A stretch of DNA of 64,000 nt. Source: Clostridium neonatale (GTDB lineage: Bacteria; Bacillota; Clostridia; Clostridiales; Clostridiaceae). This document shows positions 36,637 through 45,563 of the stretch, one piece after another. The position numbers and the translations under genes were made by a program. Under the pieces are notes generated by a model. That model was not told the DNA's origin. It made no database searches and saw nothing but the letters and a program-made list of their open reading frames with translations. Where the stretch lies: the NCBI RefSeq assembly GCF_001458595.1, contig NZ_LN890328.1, positions 1,854,902 to 1,918,901 of the forward strand, given 5' to 3'. Numbering within the stretch: the first letter of the stretch is position 1; each line of letters begins with the position of its first letter.

Positions 36637-37401
36637 ATGAAAGATAAATTAGAAAACCTTATAAAAACTTTTATTAGAGAATATTCTCAAAATCATAATA
36701 CCACTACTTCCTGGAATGAACCCTTAATTGCATATGCAGATGCATTTAATGAAGACTTTATTAAACTTAAGGAATTAGTAAGTCCTACCCATGCAATGCC
36801 TCATGATTTTTTATCTAATGCCAAAACTGTAGTTACATACTTCATACCATTTAATGGTGATATTATAAAAAGTAATATAGCCCATAAACATTCATCAAAA
36901 GAATGGTCAATAGCTTATATAGAAACAAATAAATTAATATATGATTTAAATACATTCATCAAATCTGAGCTAGAAAAATTAGGTTTTAACTCTAATATAA
37001 TTCCTGCCACTCACAATTTTGATACTCAAAAGCTTATAAGTGACTGGTCTCATAGACATGTTGCAGCTATTGCTGGGCTTGGTACATTTGGAATTAACAA
37101 TATGCTTATCACTGATAAAGGATGTTGTGGACGTGTTGGAAGCTTTGTAACAGATATGAAAATAGAGCCTTCTTCTAAAATTAAAAATGAAAACTGCTTA
37201 TATAAAAGTTTAAATATATGTAAAAAATGTGTTGAAAGATGCGTTAATGATGCATTAAAAATAGATTCTTTTGACAGGCATAAATGTTATGAAATGTGCT
37301 TAATTAATGATAAATTTCATGATAATCTTGGACTTGTTGATGTTTGTGGCAAATGCTTAGTTGGAGTTCCATGTTCTACAAAAAATCCAAATAATATCTG
37401 A
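36637..37401 (+). CDS. QueG-like 4Fe-4S protein
   Basis: A 254-residue protein related to epoxyqueuosine reductase-type iron-sulfur proteins. Seen: TVVTYFIPF, SDWSHRHVAAIAGLGTFGINNMLITDKGCCGRVGSFVTDM (the QueG-like core), then CKKCVERCVNDAL (a CxxCxxxC cluster motif) and CGKCLVGVPCST at the C-terminus. It is shorter than true QueG (~380) and lacks the HEAT-like tail, so it is probably not the tRNA enzyme. Similar short proteins in clostridia have no assigned substrate. Confidence 0.75.
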   Translation: MKDKLENLIKTFIREYSQNHNTTTSWNEPLIAYADAFNEDFIKLKELVSPTHAMPHDFLSNAKTVVTYFIPFNGDIIKSNIAHKHSSKEWSIAYIETNKLIYDLNTFIKSELEKLGFNSNIIPATHNFDTQKLISDWSHRHVAAIAGLGTFGINNMLITDKGCCGRVGSFVTDMKIEPSSKIKNENCLYKSLNICKKCVERCVNDALKIDSFDRHKCYEMCLINDKFHDNLGLVDVCGKCLVGVPCSTKNPNNI

Positions 37402-37433
37402 TTTGTATAACTTGAAATTTCTAATAAGAAAAA

Positions 37434-37481
37434 TATAGACAATCATCATATCTTTATTTATATCATTGATGATTGTCTATA
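37434..37481. terminator. Bidirectional terminator
   Basis: TATAGACAATCATCA and TGATGATTGTCTATA form a perfect 15-bp stem with an 18-nt loop between two convergent genes. Confidence 0.85.
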
Positions 37482-37486
37482 AATAT

Positions 37487-38071
37487 CTATTTGGAAAATA
37501 AGTCATTCTTACTATCAGAGTTCCAAACATATTCAATATTATGAGCTATTTCATTTGCTTTTTCTTCTCCAAACCTGTCACTTACAAATCCTAACGTCAT
37601 ATCAATTCCTGCTGAAACGCCTGATGATGTATAATACTTTCCATCTACAACCCATCTTGCTTTTTGTACCCAATTAACAGTATCATTAATAGATTTAACC
37701 CATTCAAATGCTTGCTTATTTGATGTTGCACTTTTTCCGTTTAATACATTTGCTTTTGCAAGAAGAGCTGAACCTGTACATATTGATAAGCAGAATCCAG
37801 ATTCTTCTGCTATTACTTTCAACATATTAAGAAATGATTCATCATTTACAAGTTCTCTTGTTCCTTGTCCACCTGGAATAACTAAAATACCTTTTTTATC
37901 AGCCAAATCAATATCCTCTGTTATAATTTGAGTTTTTTGTCTGCTTGTAATCATTCCACCATTTTGTGAATAGTAGTGAATATCATACTCTTGCACTTTA
38001 CCTAATATTTCTAGTGGTCCAAAAATGTCTAATGTTTCAAAATCATTAAATAATACAATATTTACGTTCAT
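37487..38071 (-). CDS. DJ-1/PfpI family protein
   Basis: A 194-residue class I glutamine-amidotransferase-like protein. Seen: NIVLFNDFETLDIFGPLEIL at the N-terminus, GILVIPGGQGTRELV, and the nucleophile elbow FCLSICTGSALLAKA with the reactive Cys (residue ~97). YYTSSGVSAGIDMTLGFV resembles isocyanide hydratase and the sensor domain of GlxA/FtrA proteins, but no DNA-binding domain is fused. It may be a hydratase, glyoxalase III or protein-repair enzyme; the substrate is not determined. Confidence 0.87.
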   Translation of the reverse strand: MNVNIVLFNDFETLDIFGPLEILGKVQEYDIHYYSQNGGMITSRQKTQIITEDIDLADKKGILVIPGGQGTRELVNDESFLNMLKVIAEESGFCLSICTGSALLAKANVLNGKSATSNKQAFEWVKSINDTVNWVQKARWVVDGKYYTSSGVSAGIDMTLGFVSDRFGEEKANEIAHNIEYVWNSDSKNDLFSK

Positions 38072-38110
38072 TTTATCATCTCCATTAGCAATATGAAATA
38101 TATAATAAGT

Positions 38111-39001
38111 TTAATTCCACCATAAACAATATAATTTATAACCATCTTTAAGCTTCTCAATAGATATATGCTCATCTATTTCACTTGGAGATGCTTCTTT
38201 AAACCAAGATTCTATCTCTTCTTCATTTGCTGTTGTAACAACAAAAGCAGTATCTGAGTATGGCCATTCTTCTTCAACATCTACATCAGATATTTCTATA
38301 TATACTTCCTTAACATTTTCTTTTTTCTCTATCTCTTTAAAAATCGCATAAAATTCCTTAACATCAAATTCATCAGTACATGCATTTGATGCAAAAGAAC
38401 CTTTCACATAATTGCCTTCAAAAAAATCATTAACCGAAATTCTTTCATTATTTTCTATTTTATTAAGTAAAGCTCTTTTTTCCTTAGATGAAGGATTTAA
38501 TTTAATTGCTGTATCATAATAATTATTAGCTTTATCTTCTTGACCTAACTTCTCATAGATTTTACCTATTTTATTACAATAAAGCTCGCTCTTATTATTA
38601 AATTCAAAAGCTTTTATATAATATTTTAAAGATTTTTCATACCTTTTATATCTTTCATAATAAGATCCTAACAAAAAGTATCCTTTTGCATCATTTGGCT
38701 TATCTTTAATTGCATCTAAATATTTTGTTAAACCTTGATCCATTTCAAAATTTTCTAAATTAACTGCTTTTTTATAATAGTTTTGTGCTTTATTTAAATC
38801 ACCTAATTTTTCATAAATATCCCCTATAATTTTGCAATAATAATGATTATACGAATCTACTTCAAAAGCCTTCTTATAATATTTTAACGCTTTTATAAAA
38901 TCATTATTTTTCTTATAATAATTCCCTATCCATGAATTTATTTTGGGATCCTTAGGATTCTTAGCTATCATTTTTTTATATTTGTCTAATTCACTATCCA
39001 T
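38111..39001 (-). CDS. Tetratricopeptide-repeat protein
   Basis: A 296-residue protein whose first ~170 residues are four to five TPR units (for example AKNPKDPKINSWIGNYYKKNNDFIKALKYYKKAFEVD and IGKIYEKLGQEDKANNYYDTAIKLNP). The C-terminal ~110 residues (SVNDFFEGNYVKGSFASN through EHISIEKLKDGYKLYCLWWN) form a separate, unrecognised acidic domain. There is no signal peptide. It is a likely cytoplasmic scaffold. The gene lies 39 bp upstream of the DJ-1 gene and may be cotranscribed with it. Confidence 0.85.
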   Translation of the reverse strand: MDSELDKYKKMIAKNPKDPKINSWIGNYYKKNNDFIKALKYYKKAFEVDSYNHYYCKIIGDIYEKLGDLNKAQNYYKKAVNLENFEMDQGLTKYLDAIKDKPNDAKGYFLLGSYYERYKRYEKSLKYYIKAFEFNNKSELYCNKIGKIYEKLGQEDKANNYYDTAIKLNPSSKEKRALLNKIENNERISVNDFFEGNYVKGSFASNACTDEFDVKEFYAIFKEIEKKENVKEVYIEISDVDVEEEWPYSDTAFVVTTANEEEIESWFKEASPSEIDEHISIEKLKDGYKLYCLWWN

Positions 39002-39214
39002 AAAATCCTCCCTTCTATATGTTTCTTAATATATTATTACTCAATTGCCTCTTTTCATTTTTCTACTTCATAAGCATATTTTACTAAATGAATTATAAAT
39101 TTACAATTGTATCTATTTTGGCTTTTTAAAAGAGTTGAATAAAAATATAGCTATTTAATTTTCAAAGAACATTTTTTCATTTTAATTCACTGCTTAAAAT
39201 CTAACTATTATATA

Positions 39215-39410
39215 ATGTTAGAAATCCGAAAAAAATTTTTATTCTAATTCTGTTTAACATCTTAAAAACTTCTTCTTATCCCCAGTAAATAAGCAAATTC
39301 TTAAGTTTTTACACATATATGAACTAATATTTATGAATATATTTATTCTAATACTTTTAAGTTTATATCTTTATAAATATACTAATTTGTAAAATGTTAT
39401 CTATGTGACT
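39215..39410. repeat. Diverged intergenic repeat, copy B
   Basis: Related to 9115-9375 in the same orientation, with collinear blocks including AATAAGCAAATTCTTAAG, CTAATATTTATGAATAT and ATCTTTATAAATATA. It occupies a 620-bp gap (39002-39625) that otherwise holds only the terminator at 39546-39609. Confidence 0.45.
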
Positions 39411-39545
39411 TCAATAAAATTTTTCTTCTCAAATTTAAAGGTTCTAAATATCATTTCATTTAATGATTTTAAATTTATCTTGAGTGTTATAAATATTTTT
39501 CCCATAGTTTTTAATTTTAGCGTTTAATGGACATAATGTATAACA

Positions 39546-39609
39546 AAAGTTAAATACACTAGAAATTTTATTTTGAGCAAAATAAAACTTCTAGTGTATT
39601 TAACTTTTA
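39546..39609 (-). terminator. Long terminator hairpin after the DTW gene
   Basis: AAAAGTTAAATACACTAGAA pairs with TTCTAGTGTATTTAACTTTT, with an inner TTTTATTTT/AAAATAAAA stem. It is a near-perfect ~30-bp hairpin. Confidence 0.8.
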
Positions 39610-39625
39610 TTTTTAATTTTAATAA

Positions 39626-40264
39626 TTATATACATTTTAACTTTACTCCATTAACTCCTGCTTTAAAACTTTTCATAAACAAATCGAATGTACCTTTAAT
39701 TGATTGTGCATTATCAGTTTCATGATTTAACTTAAGTACTTCGATTGCGGTTTCGACAGTACATAACTCTCCTTCCGATGCACCTCTTCTCAAAGTATAT
39801 TCTGACTTATAAATTGGATTTAATGAAATTCGCGGCAGTTTTTTTAAATAATCACTCTTTCTAAACATTTTTGCAGCTTCTTTCCATGTGCCATCCAAAA
39901 TAATAAATGCTGGCGTTTTTTTTGAAGCTTTATATTCAAATTTTCTTTCTAACGATTCATCATTTTCTGTAGGAAATAGTATATATATTTCATACTCTTT
40001 ACTATTAATGTAATCAATTAATTTTTCAGGAATATTTTTTCTCTCCCAAAGGAATAACTCCGTTGATTTTTGGTTAACCAATTTTAGTAATCTAGCTGTA
40101 TTTGAAGGCCTACTAAATTCTTTTTCTGATGATAATATCCATATCTTTGCTTTAGTCTCTATCTTAGGCACAATATTGCATATACAATTTATTATTGGTA
40201 ATCCGCATTTATTGCAACTTTCATATAATTTTGTAATTTGTTTAACTTTAAATTTAGAATCCAT
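39626..40264 (-). CDS. DTW-domain tRNA-uridine aminocarboxypropyltransferase
   Basis: A 212-residue DTW-domain protein. This family (TapT/TuaA) uses S-adenosylmethionine to make acp3U in tRNA. Seen: the N-terminal zinc site CNKCGLPIINCIC (residues ~16-28), SRPSNTARLLKL, the DGTWKEAAKMFRKS loop that carries the family D-x-W motif, and LRRGASEGELCTVETAIEVL near the end. The exact tRNA target is not deducible. Confidence 0.85.
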   Translation of the reverse strand: MDSKFKVKQITKLYESCNKCGLPIINCICNIVPKIETKAKIWILSSEKEFSRPSNTARLLKLVNQKSTELFLWERKNIPEKLIDYINSKEYEIYILFPTENDESLERKFEYKASKKTPAFIILDGTWKEAAKMFRKSDYLKKLPRISLNPIYKSEYTLRRGASEGELCTVETAIEVLKLNHETDNAQSIKGTFDLFMKSFKAGVNGVKLKCI

Positions 40265-40287
40265 ATTCTATCCTTTTAATACTTTTT

Positions 40288-40440
40288 TTATTCTTTGTTA
40301 TTAATTTTTTCTTGTACATTAGTTTGTATTTCCTTATTATTAATCCTAAAAACTACAATTGCACTCAGCGAACTTACAACCATAACAAAAATAATACAAA
40401 AAACAACCAAAAATATACATTTCCCTTTACTTATCTCCAT
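40288..40440 (-). CDS. Small single-pass membrane protein, 50 aa
   Basis: Encodes MEISKGKCIFLVVFCIIFVM followed by VVSSLSAIVVFRINNKEIQ and a polar tail ending QEKINNKE. It has one membrane helix (residues ~8-31) and a charged C-terminus. The ATG at 40438-40440 follows AAAGGAGCTGGTCAATA. It lies just upstream of, and codirectional with, the DTW gene. No family is recognised. Confidence 0.55.
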   Translation of the reverse strand: MEISKGKCIFLVVFCIIFVMVVSSLSAIVVFRINNKEIQTNVQEKINNKE

Positions 40441-40527
40441 TATTGACCAGCTCCTTTCATAATTAAATTATATCTAATATATCTTTATATGTAAACAATT
40501 ACCCTTTTAAAAAGTTTCTAATAAAGT

Positions 40528-42018
40528 AAAAGAGGCAGCCTTAATAAAATGGACCCTATATAGTAGACACTAATAAAAGAGTGTCTATCTATATAGAGTC
40601 TTTTTTTGTACAATAAATTTATGAGGTGATTTAATTAATGAGTAAGAAGACATTTTCAAATGAAGAAATCAAGAATTTATCTAAAAATAAGTATGTTAAA
40701 AAAATTAGTGATAAAGCTATTACATATACTAATGAATTTAAAATTCATTTTATAGCAGAATACAATAACGGAAAATCTCCAAGAGTAATTTTTCAAGAAG
40801 CTGGATTTGATGCTGAGGTAATTGGTTTAAAACGTATCGATTGTTCATCAAGCAGATGGAAAAAAGCTTATAAAGAAAATGGAGTTCTTGGCTTAGATGA
40901 TACTCGTCGTAATAATAGCGGTCGTCCGCGTGAGCGTGAACTAACTAAAGACGATATTATAGCAAAACAAAATGCTGAGATTGAATATTTAAAAGCTGAG
41001 GTTGAGTTGTTAAAAAAATTAGAGCTGCAAGAAAGGCAGGTGAGAAAAGGTAAATTAATTGCAGCAGAAGCATTTTACTTAATAGAAAACTTGGCTAAAG
41101 GTTCTATAAATAACTTTAGTATTAGACATTTATGTGCTATAGCTGAAGTTTCACGTTCGGGTTATTATAGATATTTAAAAAGTAAATCATTAAAAATCGA
41201 ACGTGATAACAATGATATAGTCCTTAGAAATAATATACTAAAAGCATTTAATTTTAAGGGATACAAGAAAGGATCACGTTCAATTAAAATGACTTTAGAA
41301 AATAGCTTTGGTATTACATATAATAGAAAGCGTATTCAAAGGATTATGAGAAAATATAATATACTTTGCCCAATAAGAAAAGCTAATCCATATAGAAGAA
41401 TGGCTAAAGCAACAAAAGAGCATAGAGTTGTTCCGAATCTTCTTAACAGAAACTTTAAACAAGGGGTAGCTGGAAAAGTACTTCTTACTGATATTACATA
41501 TTTACCATATGGTGCTAACCAGATGGCTTATTTGTCAACCATAAAAGACGCTTCAACTAATGAAATATTATCTTATAATGTATCAAATAGTTTGGAATTA
41601 GATATAGTTATGACCACCATACGTAATTTAATGTCTAATAAAGATTTTAAACCATCTAATGATGCATTTATTCATTCGGATCAAGGAGTTCATTATACTA
41701 GTCCTAAATATCAAAAATTATTAAAAGAAAATAATCTTGGACAATCTATGTCTAGACGCGGTAATTGTTGGGATAATGCCCCTCAAGAATCTTTCTTCGG
41801 CCATCTGAAAGATGAAGTTGATTATAAGAGTTGTACTACATTAGAAGACATCGAGAATTCTATTAATGATTATATTGATTACTACAATAATCATCGTTGT
41901 CAATGGAATTTAAAAAAGCTGACTCCTGTAGAATACAGAAATCAGCTTTCAGCGGCATAAGCATCTTTTTTTTATTGTCCTTGACAAAGGGTCCACTTTA
42001 TAATTAGCTGCCTCTTTT
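40528..42018 (+). mobile_element. IS3-family insertion sequence, apparently intact
   Basis: A ~1.49-kb element with inverted ends AAAAGAGGCAGC (40528-40539) and GCTGCCTCTTTT (42007-42018). A second matching block sits a few bases inside each end (AAATGGACCCT on the left; the complement of AAGTGGACCCT on the right). It encodes one full-length transposase. A hairpin at about 40552-40600 (CTATATAGTAGACACT with AGTGTCTATCTATATAG) precedes the gene and may block read-through. Target duplication was not resolved. Confidence 0.88.
40638..41960 (+). CDS. IS3-family transposase, single ORF
   Basis: A 440-residue transposase combining the helix-turn-helix/coiled-coil part (residues 1-135; AKQNAEIEYLKAEVELLKKLE is the leucine-zipper region) and the catalytic part. 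The catalytic part has an HTH_21-like segment and an rve integrase core. DDE residues are D285 (LLTDITYLP), D348 (IHSDQG) and E384 (APQESFFG), with exactly 35 residues between D348 and E384. Most IS3 elements split OrfA and OrfB by a -1 frameshift; here they are fused in one frame, over an A7 run near codon 126. RBS is GAGGTG. Confidence 0.92.
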   Translation: MSKKTFSNEEIKNLSKNKYVKKISDKAITYTNEFKIHFIAEYNNGKSPRVIFQEAGFDAEVIGLKRIDCSSSRWKKAYKENGVLGLDDTRRNNSGRPRERELTKDDIIAKQNAEIEYLKAEVELLKKLELQERQVRKGKLIAAEAFYLIENLAKGSINNFSIRHLCAIAEVSRSGYYRYLKSKSLKIERDNNDIVLRNNILKAFNFKGYKKGSRSIKMTLENSFGITYNRKRIQRIMRKYNILCPIRKANPYRRMAKATKEHRVVPNLLNRNFKQGVAGKVLLTDITYLPYGANQMAYLSTIKDASTNEILSYNVSNSLELDIVMTTIRNLMSNKDFKPSNDAFIHSDQGVHYTSPKYQKLLKENNLGQSMSRRGNCWDNAPQESFFGHLKDEVDYKSCTTLEDIENSINDYIDYYNNHRCQWNLKKLTPVEYRNQLSAA

Positions 42019-42212
42019 TATAATAAGGTTAATTTATAAAGAATATTCTAAAAGCCGAATTAATAGAATTCTTGAAAAGTGTTCCATTATCATGTACTAT
42101 AAAACCATTCATAACATAGATTAAATTTTAAGTAAAAAATACGATCCAATTTTGGAAAGTTCGGAGACCATAAGAAGTAATTCATTATAGATTGTCCATT
42201 TTTTATTTATAT

Positions 42213-42449
42213 TTATTCAAAAATAAATTGCTTTATTATATTTATCATTTCACTTCTATATAAATCATTTTCTCTAGCTTTTATTAATGTATTTTTTAAG
42301 TTATTTTCTATATAAGACTCATAACACTCTTCTTTTAAATATGCTTCTAATGCATCTATAAGTTGATTTTCTTTTTTTCTAATCTCGTATTTATTATCTG
42401 AGATTTTTAAGTTACAATATAAAGAATTAATTGTTTTTAAAGCTTCCAT
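42213..42449 (-). CDS. Hypothetical protein, 78 aa
   Basis: A small, charged, all-helical protein (MEALKTINSLYCNLKISDNK through IIKQFIFE). The ATG follows GGAAGGGATATAA. There is no recognised domain and no membrane helix. It sits between the IS3 element and the VOC protein gene. Confidence 0.55.
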   Translation of the reverse strand: MEALKTINSLYCNLKISDNKYEIRKKENQLIDALEAYLKEECYESYIENNLKNTLIKARENDLYRSEMINIIKQFIFE

Positions 42450-42560
42450 TTATATCCCTTCCTTTTACCATAATATTTCACTCCGCTCACGAACATATGT
42501 TCTATTTATATAATATAACTTCTATTATATTTTGTAAATAGTAAAATTTATAGTGACAAC

Positions 42561-42611
42561 TTTTAAAATATAGATATTTATGTTCATAATCTAAATATCT
42601 ATATTTTAAAA
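42561..42611. terminator. Perfect 20-bp hairpin
   Basis: Arms 42561-42580 and 42592-42611 are perfectly complementary (TTTTAAAATATAGATATTTA) with an 11-nt loop. It overlaps by six bases with the next hairpin. It may act as a terminator for the leftward VOC gene. Confidence 0.6.
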
Positions 42612-42670
42612 TGGACCCTATATAGTAGACACAAAATAAAAGAGTGTCTACTATATAGGGTCCATTTTAA
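42606..42670. repeat. Perfect 27-bp palindromic hairpin shared with the IS3 end
   Basis: Arms 42606-42632 and 42644-42670 pair without a mismatch around an 11-nt loop. The left arm (AAAATGGACCCTATATAGTA...) is the same sequence found just inside the left end of the IS3 element at 40548-40570. It lies directly after the VOC gene stop and could terminate it. Confidence 0.7.
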
Positions 42671-42690
42671 CTATTTGTTTTTTCTTTAAT

Positions 42691-43089
42691 TTAAATTTCA
42701 CTATCTCTAAATTCAATTTGAGTACCTTCTGGTGCAATTATTTTAAACAAATATCCATTTTCAACTTTGTATATTTCTTCACTATTTTTTCTTTTGAAAT
42801 TATCATATCCTAATGATTTTATTCTATTATATTCTTCATTAATATCATCAACTTTAAAACACATATGTACAATTCCCGCACTAGATGAGGTATATTCTTT
42901 AAGTTTTTCACCTTCTTTATTTGTTTGAAGCTCTATCATAAAATCTCCAAGCTTTAACCAAGTATTGTACCCTCTGGTATGAAAATTCTCTGTCTCATGA
43001 ATTAATTCGAATCCTAAAATATTAGTATAAAAATTTAATGATTCTTCATATTTTTCTGTTTGAATGCAAACGTGATGTATAGATTTCAT
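42691..43089 (-). CDS. Glyoxalase/VOC-family protein
   Basis: A 132-residue vicinal-oxygen-chelate protein with two beta-alpha-beta-beta-beta units. Seen: IHHVCIQTEKYEESLNFYTNILGFEL (first metal-ligand His), LKLGDFMIELQ (Glu), IVHMCFKVDDI (second His) and FKIIAPEGTQIEFRDS (second Glu), so all four metal ligands are present. I chose the ATG at 43087-43089, after GGAGAATATAAT. It may be a lactoylglutathione lyase-like enzyme or a resistance protein. Confidence 0.85.
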   Translation of the reverse strand: MKSIHHVCIQTEKYEESLNFYTNILGFELIHETENFHTRGYNTWLKLGDFMIELQTNKEGEKLKEYTSSSAGIVHMCFKVDDINEEYNRIKSLGYDNFKRKNSEEIYKVENGYLFKIIAPEGTQIEFRDSEI

Positions 43090-43217
43090 AATATATTCTC
43101 CATTCATTTTCTATATCCAAAATTCAAATTCCAATAAAAACCCGTCTTGTAAAGATAATAGTTTTCTAAAACAATAACCAATTTAACAAATTCTAAGCTT
43201 ATGCCGAATTCATTAAT

Positions 43218-43421
43218 TTATGCAAAGCAAAATATTATGCCAGTTCCTATTTTAAATGTAAAATAACCTGCTAATATTGAAATCAGAAGTCTTATCATAA
43301 TATAACTTATTTTACTTTTTATTGATTTATATTCTTTCAATGATTTAACTATTGGTTTAAAAATACTGAAAACTTCAAATACAATTATAAGCATTAATAA
43401 TATATACATCAATGTAATCAT
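43218..43421 (-). CDS. Small membrane protein, 67 aa
   Basis: Two hydrophobic helices (MYILLMLIIVFEVFSIFK and IRLLISILAGYFTFKIGTGIIFCF) are joined by a basic loop (KSLKEYKSIKSK). The start follows AAAGGAGATGTTGTAAAT. No family is recognised. Its position between the PhzF and VOC genes gives no functional clue. Confidence 0.55.
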   Translation of the reverse strand: MITLMYILLMLIIVFEVFSIFKPIVKSLKEYKSIKSKISYIMIRLLISILAGYFTFKIGTGIIFCFA

Positions 43422-43575
43422 ATTTACAACATCTCCTTTTAATAAATTTTTATATACATATCAAATTTGAAATATAGAGTTTTCTTATAAATTTTTATTT
43501 ATATAATCTTTCACCTAGATAAAATATTTTTTCTCTTAATTTTAAGTACCTTTTGCTAAAATTACATCTTTAAAA

Positions 43576-44442
43576 CTAAGTTAAATTTAACTTACCAGTT
43601 ATTGATATAACTGCATTCCCACCAATATATATTCTTCCTTCATTGCCCACCCTGCTTAATATAATTGAAGGCTTACCCATTGCTTCTCCTTGAATAAAAG
43701 TATTTTTATCCTTTTCCTCAATAAGACCTTCTTTTAAGAGATAATAAGTAAGCGCCCCATTCGATGTTCCTGTTGCACACTCTTCATCAATTGCATAAAG
43801 TGGTGCAAAATTTCTACAGTATGCAGTTGCCTTTTTGCTTTTTTCTAAATAAAACATATGAATGCCAACAACATTGTATTTTTTAGATAACCTTATTACT
43901 TCTTCTTTATTTTGAATTGCATTATTTAATACTTCTCTTGATTTTACAGGTAGAAGTATATCAGTAAGTCCTGTATTTACTATGCAACATTTAATTTCTT
44001 TGTCTATATCATTATCCTTAAGTCCATAAGCTTTATAAATTTCTAAAACTTCGTCATAATTGAATTCCCTTACTATCTTTCCTTCTGCCATCTCAATCCA
44101 GACAACATTTTCTTTAACTATTACTTTTAAATTTCCAGCTAGTGTTTTTGCATAAAATTCTCCAGTACCTATTATCCCTTCATTACAAAGAACAGTAAAA
44201 GCAGATACAGTAGCGTGTCCGCACAAATCCACTTCACTATTTGGTGTAAAATATCTTATTTCAAAGCTATTTTCATCTTTACCTTTCTTAACAAAAGCTG
44301 TTTCGGAATGTTTAAGTTCTGCTGAAATATTTATCATTACTTTTTCGTCTAAGAATTCGTTATTTTCATCAACAATAACAACACCTGCTTGATTTCCTTG
44401 AAATACTTTATCTGAAAATGCATCTACAACAAATAATTTCAT
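43576..44442 (-). CDS. PhzF-family isomerase
   Basis: A 288-residue PhzF/diaminopimelate-epimerase-fold protein. Seen: VVDAFSDKVFQGNQAGVVI at the N-terminus, the catalytic acid in ELKHSETAFV (Glu ~ residue 43), VDLCGHATVSAF, and ECATGTSNGALTYYLL in the second half. This family catalyses proton-shift isomerisation. The substrate in clostridia is unknown; no phenazine genes are present. The ATG follows GTGAGGTGAAATC. Confidence 0.88.
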   Translation of the reverse strand: MKLFVVDAFSDKVFQGNQAGVVIVDENNEFLDEKVMINISAELKHSETAFVKKGKDENSFEIRYFTPNSEVDLCGHATVSAFTVLCNEGIIGTGEFYAKTLAGNLKVIVKENVVWIEMAEGKIVREFNYDEVLEIYKAYGLKDNDIDKEIKCCIVNTGLTDILLPVKSREVLNNAIQNKEEVIRLSKKYNVVGIHMFYLEKSKKATAYCRNFAPLYAIDEECATGTSNGALTYYLLKEGLIEEKDKNTFIQGEAMGKPSIILSRVGNEGRIYIGGNAVISITGKLNLT

Positions 44443-44625
44443 GATTTCACCTCACTATAATATACAAAATTTTATTTATATATTTATTGGATGTCCTAAT
44501 ATTCAAATTATTATCTAATATAATTCATAATAATTATTATACCATGTAAATACAAATAGTCGAAAATATTCCTGTTAATTATGGTATACTTATTTTTGTA
44601 AAAATACTAATTATGTGGTGATAAT

Positions 44626-45408
44626 ATGAATATAAACAATATTATAAATGACTATGGTTCTTACATATATAATTATGCATTAAAGCTTTCTTGCCATCCA
44701 GCTGTTGCAGAAGATTTATCTCAAGAAACCTTTATTAACGCATGGAAAAACATAGATTCTCTAAAAGATTCAAATGCAATAAAACCATGGCTTAGAAAAA
44801 TATGCTTTAATCTTTTCTTAATGAATGTACGAAAAAATACAAAGAATCCCGAAAATCTTTATGATGAAATAGAAAACCTTGAGCAAGATGGTCTTTTATA
44901 TGTATCTTCTATTCCAAATCCAGAAGATGAAATAATTGTAGATGAATACATAAGCGATATGCAAAATGGATGTTTTCTTGCTATGGTTAGAAAGTTGACC
45001 TTAAATCAAAGAATAGCCTTTTCTTTAGTTGATATGTTTGGTTTATCCTTAGATGATGTTTCAAACATACTTAATATTTCAAAAGTTGCTGTTAAAGGCC
45101 TTCTTTATCGTGCTCATATGAATTTGGATTCTTTCTTTTCTGATCATTGTAATATTCTAGATATAAATAATCCATGTAGCTGCAAAGCTTGGATTGATTT
45201 TGCCAAAACGAGAGACAGCCTTAAGAAAGATGCAAATAATAATAAGCATAAGCTGATAGAAAGATTAGATTATAAAAAATGTAACTATGTTTTTAATAAA
45301 TCTACACGTGCTAAGGTTAACTATCTTTATAAAAATATGCCATTGAAGAAACCACAAAAAGAGTGGTATAAAAATGTAATTGATATTATAAATGATATGT
45401 ACATTTGA
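44626..45408 (+). CDS. ECF-type RNA polymerase sigma factor with C-terminal extension
   Basis: A 260-residue sigma-70-family protein. Region 2 is YIYNYALKLSCHPAVAEDLSQETFINAWKNIDSL (residues ~12-46), and region 4 is LTLNQRIAFSLVDMFGLSLDDVSNILNISKVAVKGLLYRAHMNL (~125-170). Region 3 is absent, as in ECF factors. The last ~85 residues extend the usual length and include a C-x-C (NPCSCKAWIDFAK). No anti-sigma gene is adjacent, so the extension may itself regulate activity. The target promoters are unknown. Confidence 0.85.
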   Translation: MNINNIINDYGSYIYNYALKLSCHPAVAEDLSQETFINAWKNIDSLKDSNAIKPWLRKICFNLFLMNVRKNTKNPENLYDEIENLEQDGLLYVSSIPNPEDEIIVDEYISDMQNGCFLAMVRKLTLNQRIAFSLVDMFGLSLDDVSNILNISKVAVKGLLYRAHMNLDSFFSDHCNILDINNPCSCKAWIDFAKTRDSLKKDANNNKHKLIERLDYKKCNYVFNKSTRAKVNYLYKNMPLKKPQKEWYKNVIDIINDMYI

Positions 45409-45563
45409 AACTATAATTAGCTATAAATATCTCATAATACATAATTTCTACGTAGAAACTATAAAAATCATATAAATTTTTTCATGCTATCCGTTACTTT
45501 CCTCCTTTTAGTGCATCTATATAAATGAAAGCATATTTTCATTTATTTTAAGGAGGAATTTTT

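Noticed and set aside
40500..42670. Considered as a CRISPR or tandem-repeat region because of repeated TGGACCC blocks
   Set aside because: The repeats are the ends of the IS3 element and one related hairpin; there is no regular spacer array.
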